Source of the DNA: UBA10427 sp003500135
GTDB taxonomy: Bacteria; Bacteroidota; Bacteroidia; Cytophagales; Cyclobacteriaceae
Direction: 5' to 3'
Assembly (NCBI GenBank): GCA_963966275.1
Contig: CAWZYQ010000063.1
Location: 1 to 20,468, forward strand
DNA length: 20,468 nt
Part shown: in pieces, positions 1-8,003 of the stretch
Numbering within the stretch: position 1 is the first letter of the stretch
Layout: each line of letters begins with the position of its first letter
Made by a program: the position numbers and the translations under genes
Notes under the pieces: model-generated
Told to the model about the DNA's origin: nothing
Seen by the model: only the letters and a program-made list of their open reading frames with translations
Database searches by the model: none

Positions 1-19
1 GGTGTCGATCATTTCGATG

Positions 20-61
20 GTTCAGGGCTCAGGGTTCAGGGCTCAGGGTTCAGGGCTCAGG
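20..61. repeat. Three tandem copies of a 14-bp repeat
   Basis: The unit GTTCAGGGCTCAGG occurs three times head to tail (20-33, 34-47, 48-61) without a mismatch. Partial copies (TTCAGGG words) continue to about 120, mixed with a TTTAAAG doublet at 71-83. An imperfect inverted repeat follows: TTCAGGGTGTTGGTT near 114-128 against AACCATGAACACTGAA near 142-158. No reading frame covers it. This kind of low-complexity TTCAGGG filler is familiar from intergenic regions of Bacteroidota; its function is unknown. Confidence 0.85.
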
Positions 62-176
62 GTAAGGTAGTTTAAAGTTTAAAGTTCAGGGCAATAATTG
101 TTCAAACTTCAGGGTTCAGGGTGTTGGTTCTCAGAACTAAAAACCATGAACACTGAACTACCTCTGGGTACAGCTT

Positions 177-218
177 CGCCACGTCAGTCCCAGGATGGTG
201 GGCTGAAATGGCGTTTTT
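177..218 (+). terminator. Hairpin followed by a T-run, terminator-like
   Basis: CGCCACGTCAGTCCC (177-191) pairs imperfectly with GGGCTGAAATGGCG (200-213) around an 8-base loop, and TTTTT follows at 214-218. This is the form of a rho-independent terminator on the plus strand. No gene ending here is visible inside the window, so it may close a transcript that starts left of position 1. Confidence 0.45.
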
Positions 219-380
219 GAGTAAAAAAACTACTCAAATAAATATATTGGAGGTTGAACATACAAGTGCTGAAGACAATTATTTTACTTTTACCATGTTA
301 AATTATGGTTAAATGGATTTGATTGATTTTGAGAAATGGCTCCATCTTTTGATACCTAAATCAAATTATGCTGAAATATT

Positions 381-413
381 TGCGGTTTTGCCATCTCATT
401 TTCTACCTTTGCT
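381..413 (+). promoter_or_regulatory. Bacteroidota-type promoter ahead of the structured leader
   Basis: TTTG at about 381-384 and TACCTTTG at about 406-413 are 21 bases apart. This matches the primary sigma-factor consensus of Bacteroidota (TTTG, 19-21 bases, TAnnTTTG). Transcription would start near 418-422, at the left edge of the structured segment that follows. The call is by consensus match only. Confidence 0.55.
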
Positions 414-417
414 TACG

Positions 418-545
418 CATTAAGAAATCCCCTTCAGAGGGACAGCAACCGGGTTCGGAACACCAGCGGCGCTAAAACAATGTGCGGATGCAGCCGAAAA
501 AAAGTTCCAACGAGCTTAAGCTCGACTCTTCCGATGCAATAATCC
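418..545 (+). ncRNA. Structured leader RNA, possible divergent SAM-I (S-box) riboswitch
   Basis: The segment has no good reading frame but is rich in helices: CCCTTCAGAGGG (431-442), GGTTCGGAAC, CGGC pairing with GCCG, and the perfect palindrome CGAGCTTAAGCTCG (511-524). In order it shows GAGGGAC, GCAACC, a hairpin, then CGGCGCTAAAAC. These resemble the S-box core words GAGGGAC, GGCAACC and GGTGCTAA. AGCaaCCG can pair with CGGcGCT like helix P3 of that family. The part corresponding to the kink-turn arm of P2 appears to be missing, and I could not close a convincing P1. It is therefore either a reduced or variant S-box, a decayed one, or an unrelated RNA. The promoter-like words just upstream support its being transcribed. 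Confidence 0.3.
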
Positions 546-590
546 CTTAATCCCAAATTCAGCAATAGAGCAGAATTTGCCCAATGGGCC

Positions 591-654
591 GACGAAAACC
601 CGGTTTTGTCGGGATTAACCCTGACAAAACCGCCTTATATTGGCGGTTTTCGTC
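591..654 (+). repeat. Nested inverted repeats forming a three-way-junction-like fold
   Basis: An outer stem GACGAAAACC (591-600) pairs perfectly with GGTTTTCGTC (645-654). Inside it CGGTTTTGTCGGG (601-613) pairs with CCCTGACAAAACCG (619-632) with one bulged base, and CCGCC (630-634) can pair with GGCGG (642-646). The inner helix alone is 13 base pairs. There is no T-run directly after it, so it is not a textbook terminator. It could be the expression platform of the upstream leader RNA or a mobile palindromic element. Confidence 0.7.
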
Positions 655-655
655 A

Positions 656-748
656 TTTTGCAATAGAAAATTTAGTTTAAAACCCGAAAATTTTCAATTG
701 CAAAATTCGGGTTAATGGCTTTTTGATAAACCATAATGTAAAAGCCAT
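656..748 (+). repeat. Overlapping, mutually exclusive hairpins before a start codon
   Basis: AACCCGAAAATTTT (681-694) pairs with AAAATTCGGGTT (702-713) with a two-base bulge. TTTTGCAAT (656-664) can instead pair with ATTGCAAAA (697-705), which uses part of the same right arm, so the two helices exclude each other. A third stem, ATGGCTTTT (715-723) with AAAAGCCAT (740-748), ends inside the ATG of the small reading frame at 747. The layout resembles a switch between two RNA structures that could hide or expose a start codon; function is inferred. Confidence 0.55.
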
Positions 749-932
749 GGAAAAAGAAGTATTGCGAAATCAATTACCACCCATTTACGGTTTTGGAAAC
801 CGTCTGGATTTTGAGCTAAGAAACGGACGTGAAACCGCCGTTTATCGCTCCGGATATCAAATCGTTCACAAGGTATCCATTACTCCAGTCGGTTTTAAAC
901 TTCGTCACCTTTGGAGAAAAAGAGCGCTCTAA
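747..932 (+). CDS. Short hypothetical reading frame, possibly a gene relic
   Basis: About 61 codons from the ATG at 747 (an upstream in-frame start at 723 is less likely because it lies in the hairpin loop). The product is basic and ends in a run of Arg and Lys; I recognise no family. After about 900 another frame reads on with protein-like content (VTFGEKERSKSKSTVIWAP), which suggests a frameshifted older gene. Its position right after the structured leader makes it the first candidate for a regulated gene. It may equally be non-coding, with ATG placed there by the hairpin. Confidence 0.25.
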   Translation: MEKEVLRNQLPPIYGFGNRLDFELRNGRETAVYRSGYQIVHKVSITPVGFKLRHLWRKRAL

Positions 933-1051
933 ATCAAAGAGCACCGTGATCTGGGCGCCTGCTTAGAAATGGGTATTCAGAAAATTAATCTCAAGCACGA
1001 TCCACGATTTTAAGCATAAGAAAAGGAAATGGAAATTTTTATTTTGATCAG

Positions 1052-1528
1052 ATGTCGGCCAATGTAGCCCTACCGGTTTCGTTACCTGCTGGATTTCATT
1101 TTCAAATCAAACTGCTTACCGATAATTCTGATGGGCTGTACCAAATATTGCAGCGCTATATCGAAGATAACGACATCCGGTTACATGATCTACAGATAAA
1201 TGCTCATGCCTTTTTCAGGTTGGATCATCATATCAATTTAAAGGTAAGCAAGGTAAATGTAATAAGTATGACAAGCTCTCTGCCCAGGTTGGATGAAAAC
1301 CTGAGGAAGCTGGAGACTTTCTTTGGAGATCGATCTTTTGGTGGGTTAAGGAAATATATCAGATTGCAATTAGCGGGCGCCTCGCCATGTATGCATATTG
1401 TTACGCAACCCCAGGGAGGGCACAAAAGAGTGGAAGCGCTTTGTCCGGGAAATTTCGACATCAGACAATCTGACCGGAACCGTAAAAGACTTTCTCAATA
1501 CCTGTTTAAGAAAGTTAGAGCTGCCTGA
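1052..1528 (+). pseudogene. Unrecognised gene relic, frame changes near 1260-1400
   Basis: One frame runs from 1052 (open back to 989, no earlier ATG) and looks coding at first (FHFQIKLLTDNSDGLYQIL). After about 1260 it loses that character. A second frame with coding-like composition appears by about 1400 (KEWKRFVREISTSDNLTG) and runs to about 1520. The simplest reading is one ancestral gene broken by at least one frameshift and perhaps a deletion. No domain was recognised. It runs convergent to the acyltransferase gene, whose end lies about 20 bases further on. Confidence 0.35.
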
Positions 1529-1547
1529 TCACCATTTAAAAGTGAAG

Positions 1548-2426
1548 TTAATTTTTACCATATGCTTCGGCCTGTTCAGGAGTGTATTTCCACCGCTTAT
1601 GCGACCAGAGCCAGTCGGAAGAGGTTTCCCTTAGCGTATTTTCCACAGCCCTGGCATATGCCTCAACCAACGGATTATCGGGGTCATTTTTCTTGTAAGG
1701 TGGTTCGGCGACCTTTACAAAAGCGCCATGATACAAACTTCTTTTTATCCGTTTCATCGTAATGAGATAAACCGGATACTGGGTGATTTCTGAAATGAAT
1801 TGTGCACCGGTAAACCAGGCTGTGGGCCGACCAAAAAAAGTTGTCCAATGCTTTCTCTCACTAATGTGCGGCGTTTGATCGCCTGCTATTACAAAAAGGC
1901 GTGGAATATCCTTTCGGGCAACAAGATCGCGCATCACATTGCCTTTTGCAACGGGATAACCACCGAATTTTGACCGGATATCGAATATAAGTTTGTCAAA
2001 CTTTTTGTTGTCAAGCGGCTGATAAATCACATCGACAGGAAAGTCAAAATAAGCTGATGTCCTCAAAAGAAGCCATTCCCAATTAGCCTGATGTGAGGCC
2101 ATCAAGGTCACAGGTTTACCACTTTTCAGCAGTTCATTTACTTCTTCAGCAGATTCATCAAAAACTACTTTTCTCAATATCCGCTCTTTTGTCATGTGAA
2201 TGGAAATCAGGTTTTCAATGATTAGATCAGCGAAATTGTGGTAAAACGCTTTGGTGAGCTTTTTGATCTCTTCCTCCGGTTTTTCCGGGAAAGATTTACT
2301 TAAATTGTCCACAACCACCTCCTTACGGTAGCGTATAACGCGATAGGATACGAAGAATAAAAAATCGGCAATGCCGTATAAAAACCATTCCGGGGCCCGG
2401 GCCAATAATTTTAAAAAAGCTATCAT
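1548..2426 (-). CDS. Lysophospholipid / lipid A acyltransferase, LpxL-HtrB family
   Basis: 292 residues, the usual length for this family. The catalytic HX4E motif is visible as H112-QANW-E117, and a GDQTPH segment lies further on, as in lauroyl/myristoyl transferases of lipid A synthesis. A hydrophobic N-terminal stretch (about residues 12-31) should anchor it at the inner face of the inner membrane, where it would add a secondary acyl chain to the lipid A precursor. In Bacteroidota related enzymes also make other acylated lipids, so the exact acceptor is open. It stands alone, with its own promoter-like word upstream, and ends about 20 bases from the plus-strand relic. The frame is intact and the start at 2426 gives the expected hydrophobic N-terminus. 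Confidence 0.9.
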   Translation of the reverse strand: MIAFLKLLARAPEWFLYGIADFLFFVSYRVIRYRKEVVVDNLSKSFPEKPEEEIKKLTKAFYHNFADLIIENLISIHMTKERILRKVVFDESAEEVNELLKSGKPVTLMASHQANWEWLLLRTSAYFDFPVDVIYQPLDNKKFDKLIFDIRSKFGGYPVAKGNVMRDLVARKDIPRLFVIAGDQTPHISERKHWTTFFGRPTAWFTGAQFISEITQYPVYLITMKRIKRSLYHGAFVKVAEPPYKKNDPDNPLVEAYARAVENTLRETSSDWLWSHKRWKYTPEQAEAYGKN

Positions 2427-2482
2427 AAATTATATTTAAAAGAGCACAGTCATATTCCCATGCCCTTTCTGCTAAACGGCCA

Positions 2483-2490
2483 CAAATTTA
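2483..2490 (-). promoter_or_regulatory. Putative -7 element of the acyltransferase gene
   Basis: On the minus strand the word TAAATTTG fits the Bacteroidota -7 consensus TAnnTTTG and lies about 57 bases upstream of the acyltransferase start. A matching TTTG word at the proper upstream distance was not found, so only half of the promoter is supported. Confidence 0.35.
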
Positions 2491-2564
2491 GCCATTCCTG
2501 CATAAATTCATGAGCTTTTCGACGTAATTGTGTTTGAGGCACAAAATAACCGTTCAAATTGGGC

Positions 2565-3265
2565 CTATTCGTCTTTTAACATATACCCTTGTCCGTGATA
2601 GTTGATCAGGCTGATATTTTCATCCGCAGAGAGGTGTTTCCTAAGCTTACTGATGTATACATCTAAACTACGGCCAATAAAAAAACTGCTGCCCTTCCAA
2701 ACTTTTGCCTTAAGGGCCTGTTTTTTCACCAATTTGTTTTTTTCAGAAGCCAGCAAAACCAAAATGGCATATTCTTTCGGGCTGAACGATTGTATATTGC
2801 CTGATGAAACCAATTGTGGGGCGGTCCTTTTCAAGATAAAACGACCTATTGCGTGCGAAATCATCTTCCGCCAATTTTTTAGGCTGGCTCCTTAAATGCA
2901 CCTCCAAACGCAGTAACACCTCACGGATGCTGAAAGGCTTGGTGATGTAGTCATTGGCCCCGGCTTCAAGCCCTTCAATACGGTGGTGCACCTGATCTTT
3001 GGCCGATAGGAAAATGCGTGGGATTTCGGAATCGCTTTTCCCTATTTTTCGGGCCGGCTCAATACTACTCCGTCCGGGTAGCATGATATCCAACACCCCC
3101 GATATCATACTGCCGGTCCCGAAACGCTGTGTATGCTTTCAAACCATCATCAAACAAATCCACCAGATAGCCGGCAGACTTTAGGTTGTCATACAATAAA
3201 AAGCCGAGGCTTTGGTCATTTTCCACCAAAAAAAGGCGCTTTCCGGAACCTGAAGCATCAGGCAT
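2565..3265 (-). pseudogene. OmpR-family response regulator, broken by two frameshifts
   Basis: Three overlapping frames together spell one regulator. The first (from 3265) holds the receiver start with the acidic pocket (LFLVENDQS). The second continues with the phosphoacceptor region (VLDIMLPG), the conserved Lys (DYITKPF) and the linker. The third is the winged-helix output domain (FSPKEYAILVLL to GQGYMLKDE at 2565). The first shift lies at a run of five C at 3096-3100: one base fewer restores the frame. The second is near 2840. The kinase gene overlaps its start by 8 bases (ATGCCTGA), the usual arrangement of a paired operon. With both frames broken it should make no working regulator, unless the C-run varies in length. 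Confidence 0.85.
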
Positions 3266-4331
3266 AGGGCAAAAATATTTTCATTGAGGTACCTTTTTCC
3301 GGCTGGGTTTCCACATCTATCCTGCCGTGATGTGCATCGATGACCCTTGAGGTATAATACAAACCTAAACCGTGCCCGTTTTGGCCGTTTGAAACCGGTT
3401 GCGGCGCTCTGAAAAACCGATGGAATATATCCCCTCTGACCTGTCGGTTTATCTTTTGAATAGCCATTTTGACCTTTCCTTTTCCTTTGGTCCTGATTAA
3501 AAAGCGATCTACAGCTTCATTCAGTAGCGCACGCATATCTAAGGCTTCAAATTTCAAGGGGAACTCCTTTTTTGATGTAAACGACCAATCAAGCGCCTGA
3601 TTGATATGTTTCCGCAATTTTTGACTTTCCCTATCCAGCGCTTCATAATAACGGTCTCGTGTAGCCTCATCCATCGGCCTGGAATGATCGCGCTAAACTT
3701 TCATTGCCAGTTGAATTCCGGATACCGGTGTTTTTAGCTCATGCGCCATGTTGCTGATAAAATCCTCCCTCACTTCTTTCAGGCGTTTTTCTTTTAGAAC
3801 GCGATAAAGCGCTATCCCAAAGAAACCCACCAACAAAACCACTATGATACTACTCAACCACCACGTATCCATACTTTGAGCCACCGCCCATTTCTGATCG
3901 GGAAATGTAATAGCAATATCTTTTTGGATAGTATTTAGATGCGTTAGCGCTAATGCGCGACTTAGCGACGTGTTCACAAAAACCAATGAGCCCTCTGCTA
4001 TATCGATCAATGACCAATTGTATTTCTGATCGGTGAAGGGTGCAAGGTTCTTGCCCAGAGCTTTTTTAATTTCCTCCACTGAGGCTTTTGTGGCCAGTTT
4101 AATGCGGTAATGCTGATTTGAGATTGGTAATACCCTTGGAGTGCGGCCTTGATTTTTCGAAATGAGAATGTCGTTTCCAAACAGATAAAGTTGTTCTTTG
4201 ACTTGCTGTTTCCAGTTTTCCTGGTTGGCCTTTAAGGCCTGCCGGGCCCAGTGGACCTGTACTAAAATGAGTGCGGCCATCAGGCAGACCCCGGCAATTA
4301 TAAAATACCCCAGATTTTTATTAGACAACAT
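3258..4331 (-). pseudogene. Sensor histidine kinase, nonsense codon plus internal deletion
   Basis: The start is placed at the ATG at 4331 (MLSNKN), because codons further upstream belong to transposase remains. Two transmembrane segments flank a periplasmic sensor region of about 140 residues, then comes the H-box (MAHELKTP). A TAG at 3693-3695 interrupts the frame right after the H-box. The same frame then resumes with RDHSRPMDEATRD, so this is a point nonsense change. The C-terminal part keeps the G2 box (GHGLGLYYTSRV). It jumps from KVKMAIQ almost directly to DIFHRFF near 3430-3455, so the N-box and G1 box (roughly 60-80 residues) are gone. Even with readthrough it could not bind ATP normally. 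It is paired with the broken regulator downstream. Confidence 0.85.
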
Positions 4332-4334
4332 TTT

Positions 4335-4800
4335 CAGTATTTTAATGAATGCAATATTTCCCGTAACACACTCCCGCATCCGCTGATCCTTGCCCTTAGC
4401 GCTCAGGCGTTTTCCATCCTCTTTGACAATATCTTTCTTGATCAAATCATAACAAGCCGGAATGGCCATATCCCCTCGATCTATATAAAGGCCTGTCAGC
4501 AGATCAATTCATTCTCATCGGCATAGGGCTTTTCTGCCATCGAATTATCAAATACAATTATGCCCTCTTCCATTTCAATAGCTCGAATCGTTGACTTGGC
4601 CAACGACCATAATGCCTTGCTGCTAAAATCTTCACTAGATAAAAACCTGGTCAACTTATCTTGACTTATATGGCGTCCCAGTATCCGGGACAGGCCCGTA
4701 CAACTGGTTTGCCCGGTGGAAGTAATTAAATAATCCGTATAATAGTCCTATAATTAATCATCAATCATGGCCGTTATGTCTCAGGTTAACACCCTAAACT
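4335..4800 (-). mobile_element. Decayed insertion sequence with DDE transposase fragments
   Basis: Reading the minus strand from about 4745, one frame gives DYYTDYLITSTGQTSCTGLS, then VFDNSMAEKPYADENELIC, followed by a stop. Another frame gives LLTGLYIDRGDMAIPACYDL and continues to VTGNIAFIKIL. This series, including the first catalytic Asp in FDNS and the EKPYADENE signature, matches the DDE transposases of the IS4/IS701 type, where FDDTIEEKPYTDENE is typical. About 15 residues are missing at the frame change, the N-terminus has stops, and the C-terminal part with the remaining catalytic residues is gone. The cut end joins the kinase gene directly; the other end abuts the truncated sensor gene. 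Confidence 0.75.
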
Positions 4801-4814
4801 TAATTTTGAAAGTG

Positions 4815-6007
4815 CGTAACATCAGTTACTTAATTGATTAGGTCTCTTTGCATCGGTAGCCAAACGAACAGCTTTGGAGGTTTGCTGATAATAAATGAAC
4901 AATCCTTGCCCTGAAGCGCCCATCCAAATCGATCCATTGGGATGCTCTACCATTAATGTAATACCCTGAACCAGATAAGTAGAATCAACGGTGATGATGG
5001 TTCTCAGGCTGTTGAAATCTTTCTGATTAGGATCAGCCTTGAATGTCCCCTTTTCACCGGTAACAATCCATATTGCACCACATTTATCTCTGTAAAGTGA
5101 GGTTATTTCAGGAGAATTGGCCTCATGTTCAATAGTATTGTTAAATGGAATAAAATTGATCCTTTGGGTTTGCATTTCTTACTTCCACAACCCATTTTCC
5201 CGGGATCCAATCCAAAGATCTTGCTCCTCATCGACGGCTACATCAGTAATGTTCTTCATTTCCAACACTTCCAGACTATCCACTTCCATAATTTTTAGCC
5301 GTTCCTGCGAATAATCTTCTGTTAATACATTTATGATATTAGAGCTATTTGGCAGAATTGACATATTATTTCTGTTGAGCTTTAATATCCTTGGCCAAAA
5401 GGTAGCATACTTTGAAAATGCGTCGCGTATATGGAAAAAATGTTTCAGCCCCATGTCCTTGTCAAAAACTGCGATGTGACCATTTTGGCTTAACAACCAC
5501 AAAGCCCCCTGGGCATCCATGTTTAGCCCACTGACTGAACCGAAATTTTTGCTCAATGCAGCATCGGGGAAAACTATTTTCTTTATCTGACCATTTTTAA
5601 ACCTCAGCAAACCTTGCTGTAGACTTCCCAGCCAGATTGTTTTATTCGCTGAGTACAACACATAACTCGGAATGGCTAAAAGTCGCTTATTATTCGCCAG
5701 CATAAGGATTTCATCATTCTGCAAGTCGTACTGAAGTGGAAATCCATCGGAGGGTATTAGTGATAATTTGTCTTTCGATTGTGGCAATATTCCTTGCATA
5801 GCATCCATTTTTAGCGAAGAGTCAGCAAGTACGCTTAGGTTATTACCGTAAAGATTATGAAGCGCCTGATCGCTTAAAACATAAAGCAAGCCGTGTTGAT
5901 CTTCTGCAAAGTCATGAATGTTTTCCGGGGATTCCCAGTTCACCATTACCCTTTGAGGCAGTCTGGGCAATACCTGTTCCTGTACACAAAACAATGCCCA
6001 GGATCAA
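4815..6007 (-). pseudogene. Two-component propeller (Reg_prop) sensor, truncated and interrupted
   Basis: Two in-frame pieces (5994-5179 and 5175-4822) join across a single TAA (LWK-stop-EMQTQR) at 5179-5181. They carry repeated propeller signatures such as IWLGSLQQGLL, LWIGSRENGLW and IWMGASGQGLF. These are typical of the periplasmic beta-propeller of hybrid two-component or propeller-type sensors. A secretion-signal-like stretch (LILGIVLCTGTGIAQ) is encoded just upstream in a different frame, from about 6007, so a third lesion separates signal and propeller. The frame stops at 4822 in the middle of a repeat (NQLSN), where the transposase remnant begins. Insertion of that element probably truncated the gene and removed its output domains. 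Confidence 0.8.
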
Positions 6008-6356
6008 TTTAAAATTTGTTTGGATAGTTCCGTCAAAATATTTGTAGTCCCAATGGCTTAAAAAATCACCCGATACCAAAAATATGTAATTGAAAGCGTA
6101 TTGCGTATAGAAAACCGTAATTTATTCGATTCACAATTAGTTCTTAATATTTATTCGTGAAATAGCGCTAATTCAAACTAGTTTTGCTTTTTTAAGAAGT
6201 GGCCACCGGTTTTATTTTGATACCTGTTGAACAAGTTTTACGCTTTTTAAGTTTAAAATTCATGATATGGCAAAAAAATACCTGCTTGTACCACAATGAA
6301 CATATTTTGCTTAATTTCGTGCCAAAATCAATTAAGGGTAAAATAAATCACTAAAA
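6008..6356. other. Intergenic region upstream of isocitrate dehydrogenase
   Basis: About 350 bases without a supported gene. The part next to the dehydrogenase is AT-rich and contains TAATTTCG (6312-6319), a near match to the Bacteroidota -7 word, about 37 bases before the start codon. The TTG upstream (6286-6288) is at a slightly long spacing of 23 bases. No strong terminator or repeat was seen. Confidence 0.4.
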
Positions 6357-7799
6357 ATGTCAAAAAGAAAGGTTACAGTCGCATATGGAGATGGCATTGG
6401 GCCGGAAATCATGCAAGCTACGCTTGATGTTTTATTTGCTGCCGGTGCACAAATCGAAACAGAAGTAATTGAAATTGGTGAAAAAGTTTATAAAAAGGGA
6501 ATATCATCAGGAATGCCTCAGGAAGCATGGGATTCACTCAGGTCTACCAAAGTGTTTCTAAAAGCTCCTATTACAACTCCTCAGGGTGGCGGTGTGAAAT
6601 CACTAAATGTCACCACGCGCAAAACCTTAGGACTTTATGCGAATGTCAGGCCTTGCCGGTCATTTTTTCCATATGTTGAAACCAATCACCCACTTACCGA
6701 CATGGTGATCATCAGGGAAAACGAGGAAGATCTTTATGCCGGTATTGAACACAGACAAACGGACGAAGTAGTACAAACCCTGAAGTTGATCAGCCGCCCG
6801 GGTTCAGAGAAGATCATTCGATTTGCTTTTGAGTATGCCAAAGCTTATGGCAGGAAAAAGGTGACGTGTATGACCAAGGACAACATAATGAAATTGGCCG
6901 ACGGTACTTTTCACAAGATCTTCGATGAGGTATCTAAGGAATACCCGGAAATTGAAACCAATCATATGATCATTGATATCGGGTCTGCCATCATAGCCGA
7001 CAGCCCGCATAAACTGGATGTAATAGTGACAGAAAACCTTTATGGGGATATCATCTCTGACATTGCAGCACAAGTAACAGGCTCTGTTGGCCTTGGAGGA
7101 TCTGCCAATATCGGTTCTGAAGTGGCTATGTTTGAAGCTATCCATGGTTCAGCGCCGGATATTGCCGGGTTAGATATCGCTAATCCTTCCGGGTTAATTA
7201 ATGCTGCCGTCATGATGCTTGTGCACATTGGACAGATAGATGTTGCTGAGAAAATTCAAAATGCATGGTTAAAAACCATTGAAGATGGTATTCATACCAG
7301 CGATATTTATGGCAAAGATTCCGATCGAAAGGTATGGTGTAGCGAGTTTGCAAAAGAAGTAATTGTTCGCTTGGATAAGCAACCCTCTAAATTGCGAGCG
7401 GTGAAATTTGAGGCCGGTGTAAAAGACATTAAGCTCAAAGAGAGGAAAAAAGCCAAAAAAGAACTCGTAGGTATCGATGTATTTATAGATTGGGACGAAG
7501 ATGGCAGGAAACCGAATTCCATTGGAGATCATTTATCAAAGTCAAATGGCGACGGTATCAAGCTGAAAATGATCACGAACCGTGGTGTAAAAGTGTACCC
7601 GGAAGGTATGCCGGAAACTTTCTGCACAGATCACTGGCGCTGCAGGTTTGTACCTGAAACGCAAGGGGCCACGCTTACCCCTTTACAAATCATGGACCTG
7701 CAAAAAAGGATTTTGGACCTCGGGTTTGATATCATTAAAACTGAAAACCTTTATACATTTGATGGTGAATTAGGTTATTCCCTGGGTCAGGGAGAATAA
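6357..7799 (+). CDS. icd: NADP-dependent isocitrate dehydrogenase, long form
   Basis: 480 residues. Converts isocitrate to 2-oxoglutarate and CO2 in the TCA cycle. Residues 1-340 form the isopropylmalate/isocitrate dehydrogenase fold: VAYGDGIGPE near the N-terminus, the substrate loop S82-L-N84 to R88, NVRP with R98, R120-ENEEDLY, VTENLYGDIISD for metal binding, and FEAIHGSAPDIAG. The C-terminal part (about 345-480) is the extension known from Thermus, Rickettsia and Bacteroidota enzymes. This makes it longer than the E. coli form. NADP as cofactor is inferred from the family, not proven here. The gene is alone and is closed by a strong terminator. The frame is intact and codon use is even. 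Confidence 0.93.
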   Translation: MSKRKVTVAYGDGIGPEIMQATLDVLFAAGAQIETEVIEIGEKVYKKGISSGMPQEAWDSLRSTKVFLKAPITTPQGGGVKSLNVTTRKTLGLYANVRPCRSFFPYVETNHPLTDMVIIRENEEDLYAGIEHRQTDEVVQTLKLISRPGSEKIIRFAFEYAKAYGRKKVTCMTKDNIMKLADGTFHKIFDEVSKEYPEIETNHMIIDIGSAIIADSPHKLDVIVTENLYGDIISDIAAQVTGSVGLGGSANIGSEVAMFEAIHGSAPDIAGLDIANPSGLINAAVMMLVHIGQIDVAEKIQNAWLKTIEDGIHTSDIYGKDSDRKVWCSEFAKEVIVRLDKQPSKLRAVKFEAGVKDIKLKERKKAKKELVGIDVFIDWDEDGRKPNSIGDHLSKSNGDGIKLKMITNRGVKVYPEGMPETFCTDHWRCRFVPETQGATLTPLQIMDLQKRILDLGFDIIKTENLYTFDGELGYSLGQGE

Positions 7800-7827
7800 A
7801 TAATTCTTTTGTAGAAATTTTATGAAA

Positions 7828-7860
7828 CAGGGCATCCTCCAAGGGATGCCCTGTTTTTTT
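7828..7860 (+). terminator. Strong rho-independent terminator after icd
   Basis: CAGGGCATCC (7828-7837) pairs perfectly with GGATGCCCTG (7844-7853) around a six-base loop, followed by seven T. It lies 29 bases after the stop codon of isocitrate dehydrogenase. Confidence 0.93.
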
Positions 7861-8003
7861 GCTCATCTACATGTATTTATAACGATAAAAAATGCCGCAT
7901 GAATGATTGCGTTATTACATGATAATATTTAAATTTATCTTCATGAGGGTAGTGTTGTGTTTTCCACTTCCCCCTTTATGTCCAACCAAAAACAATAATA
8001 GCT

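Noticed and set aside
1..160. CRISPR array
   Set aside because: Repeats are only 14 bases and directly adjacent with no unique spacers; no cas genes are present.
591..654. Integron attC site
   Set aside because: The fold is palindromic, but no integrase, no cassette array and no recognisable core sites were seen nearby.
1228..1461. Minus-strand reading frame opposite the 1052 relic
   Set aside because: Its product is low in coding character (Cys/Pro-rich, then a hydrophobic tail) and it mirrors the coding-like plus strand; treated as a shadow.
2602..2895. Plus-strand reading frame over the regulator relic
   Set aside because: It is antisense to clear winged-helix coding sequence and has no family pattern.
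6804..7532. Several minus-strand frames inside isocitrate dehydrogenase
   Set aside because: They overlap a strongly supported conserved gene and show no recognisable domains.
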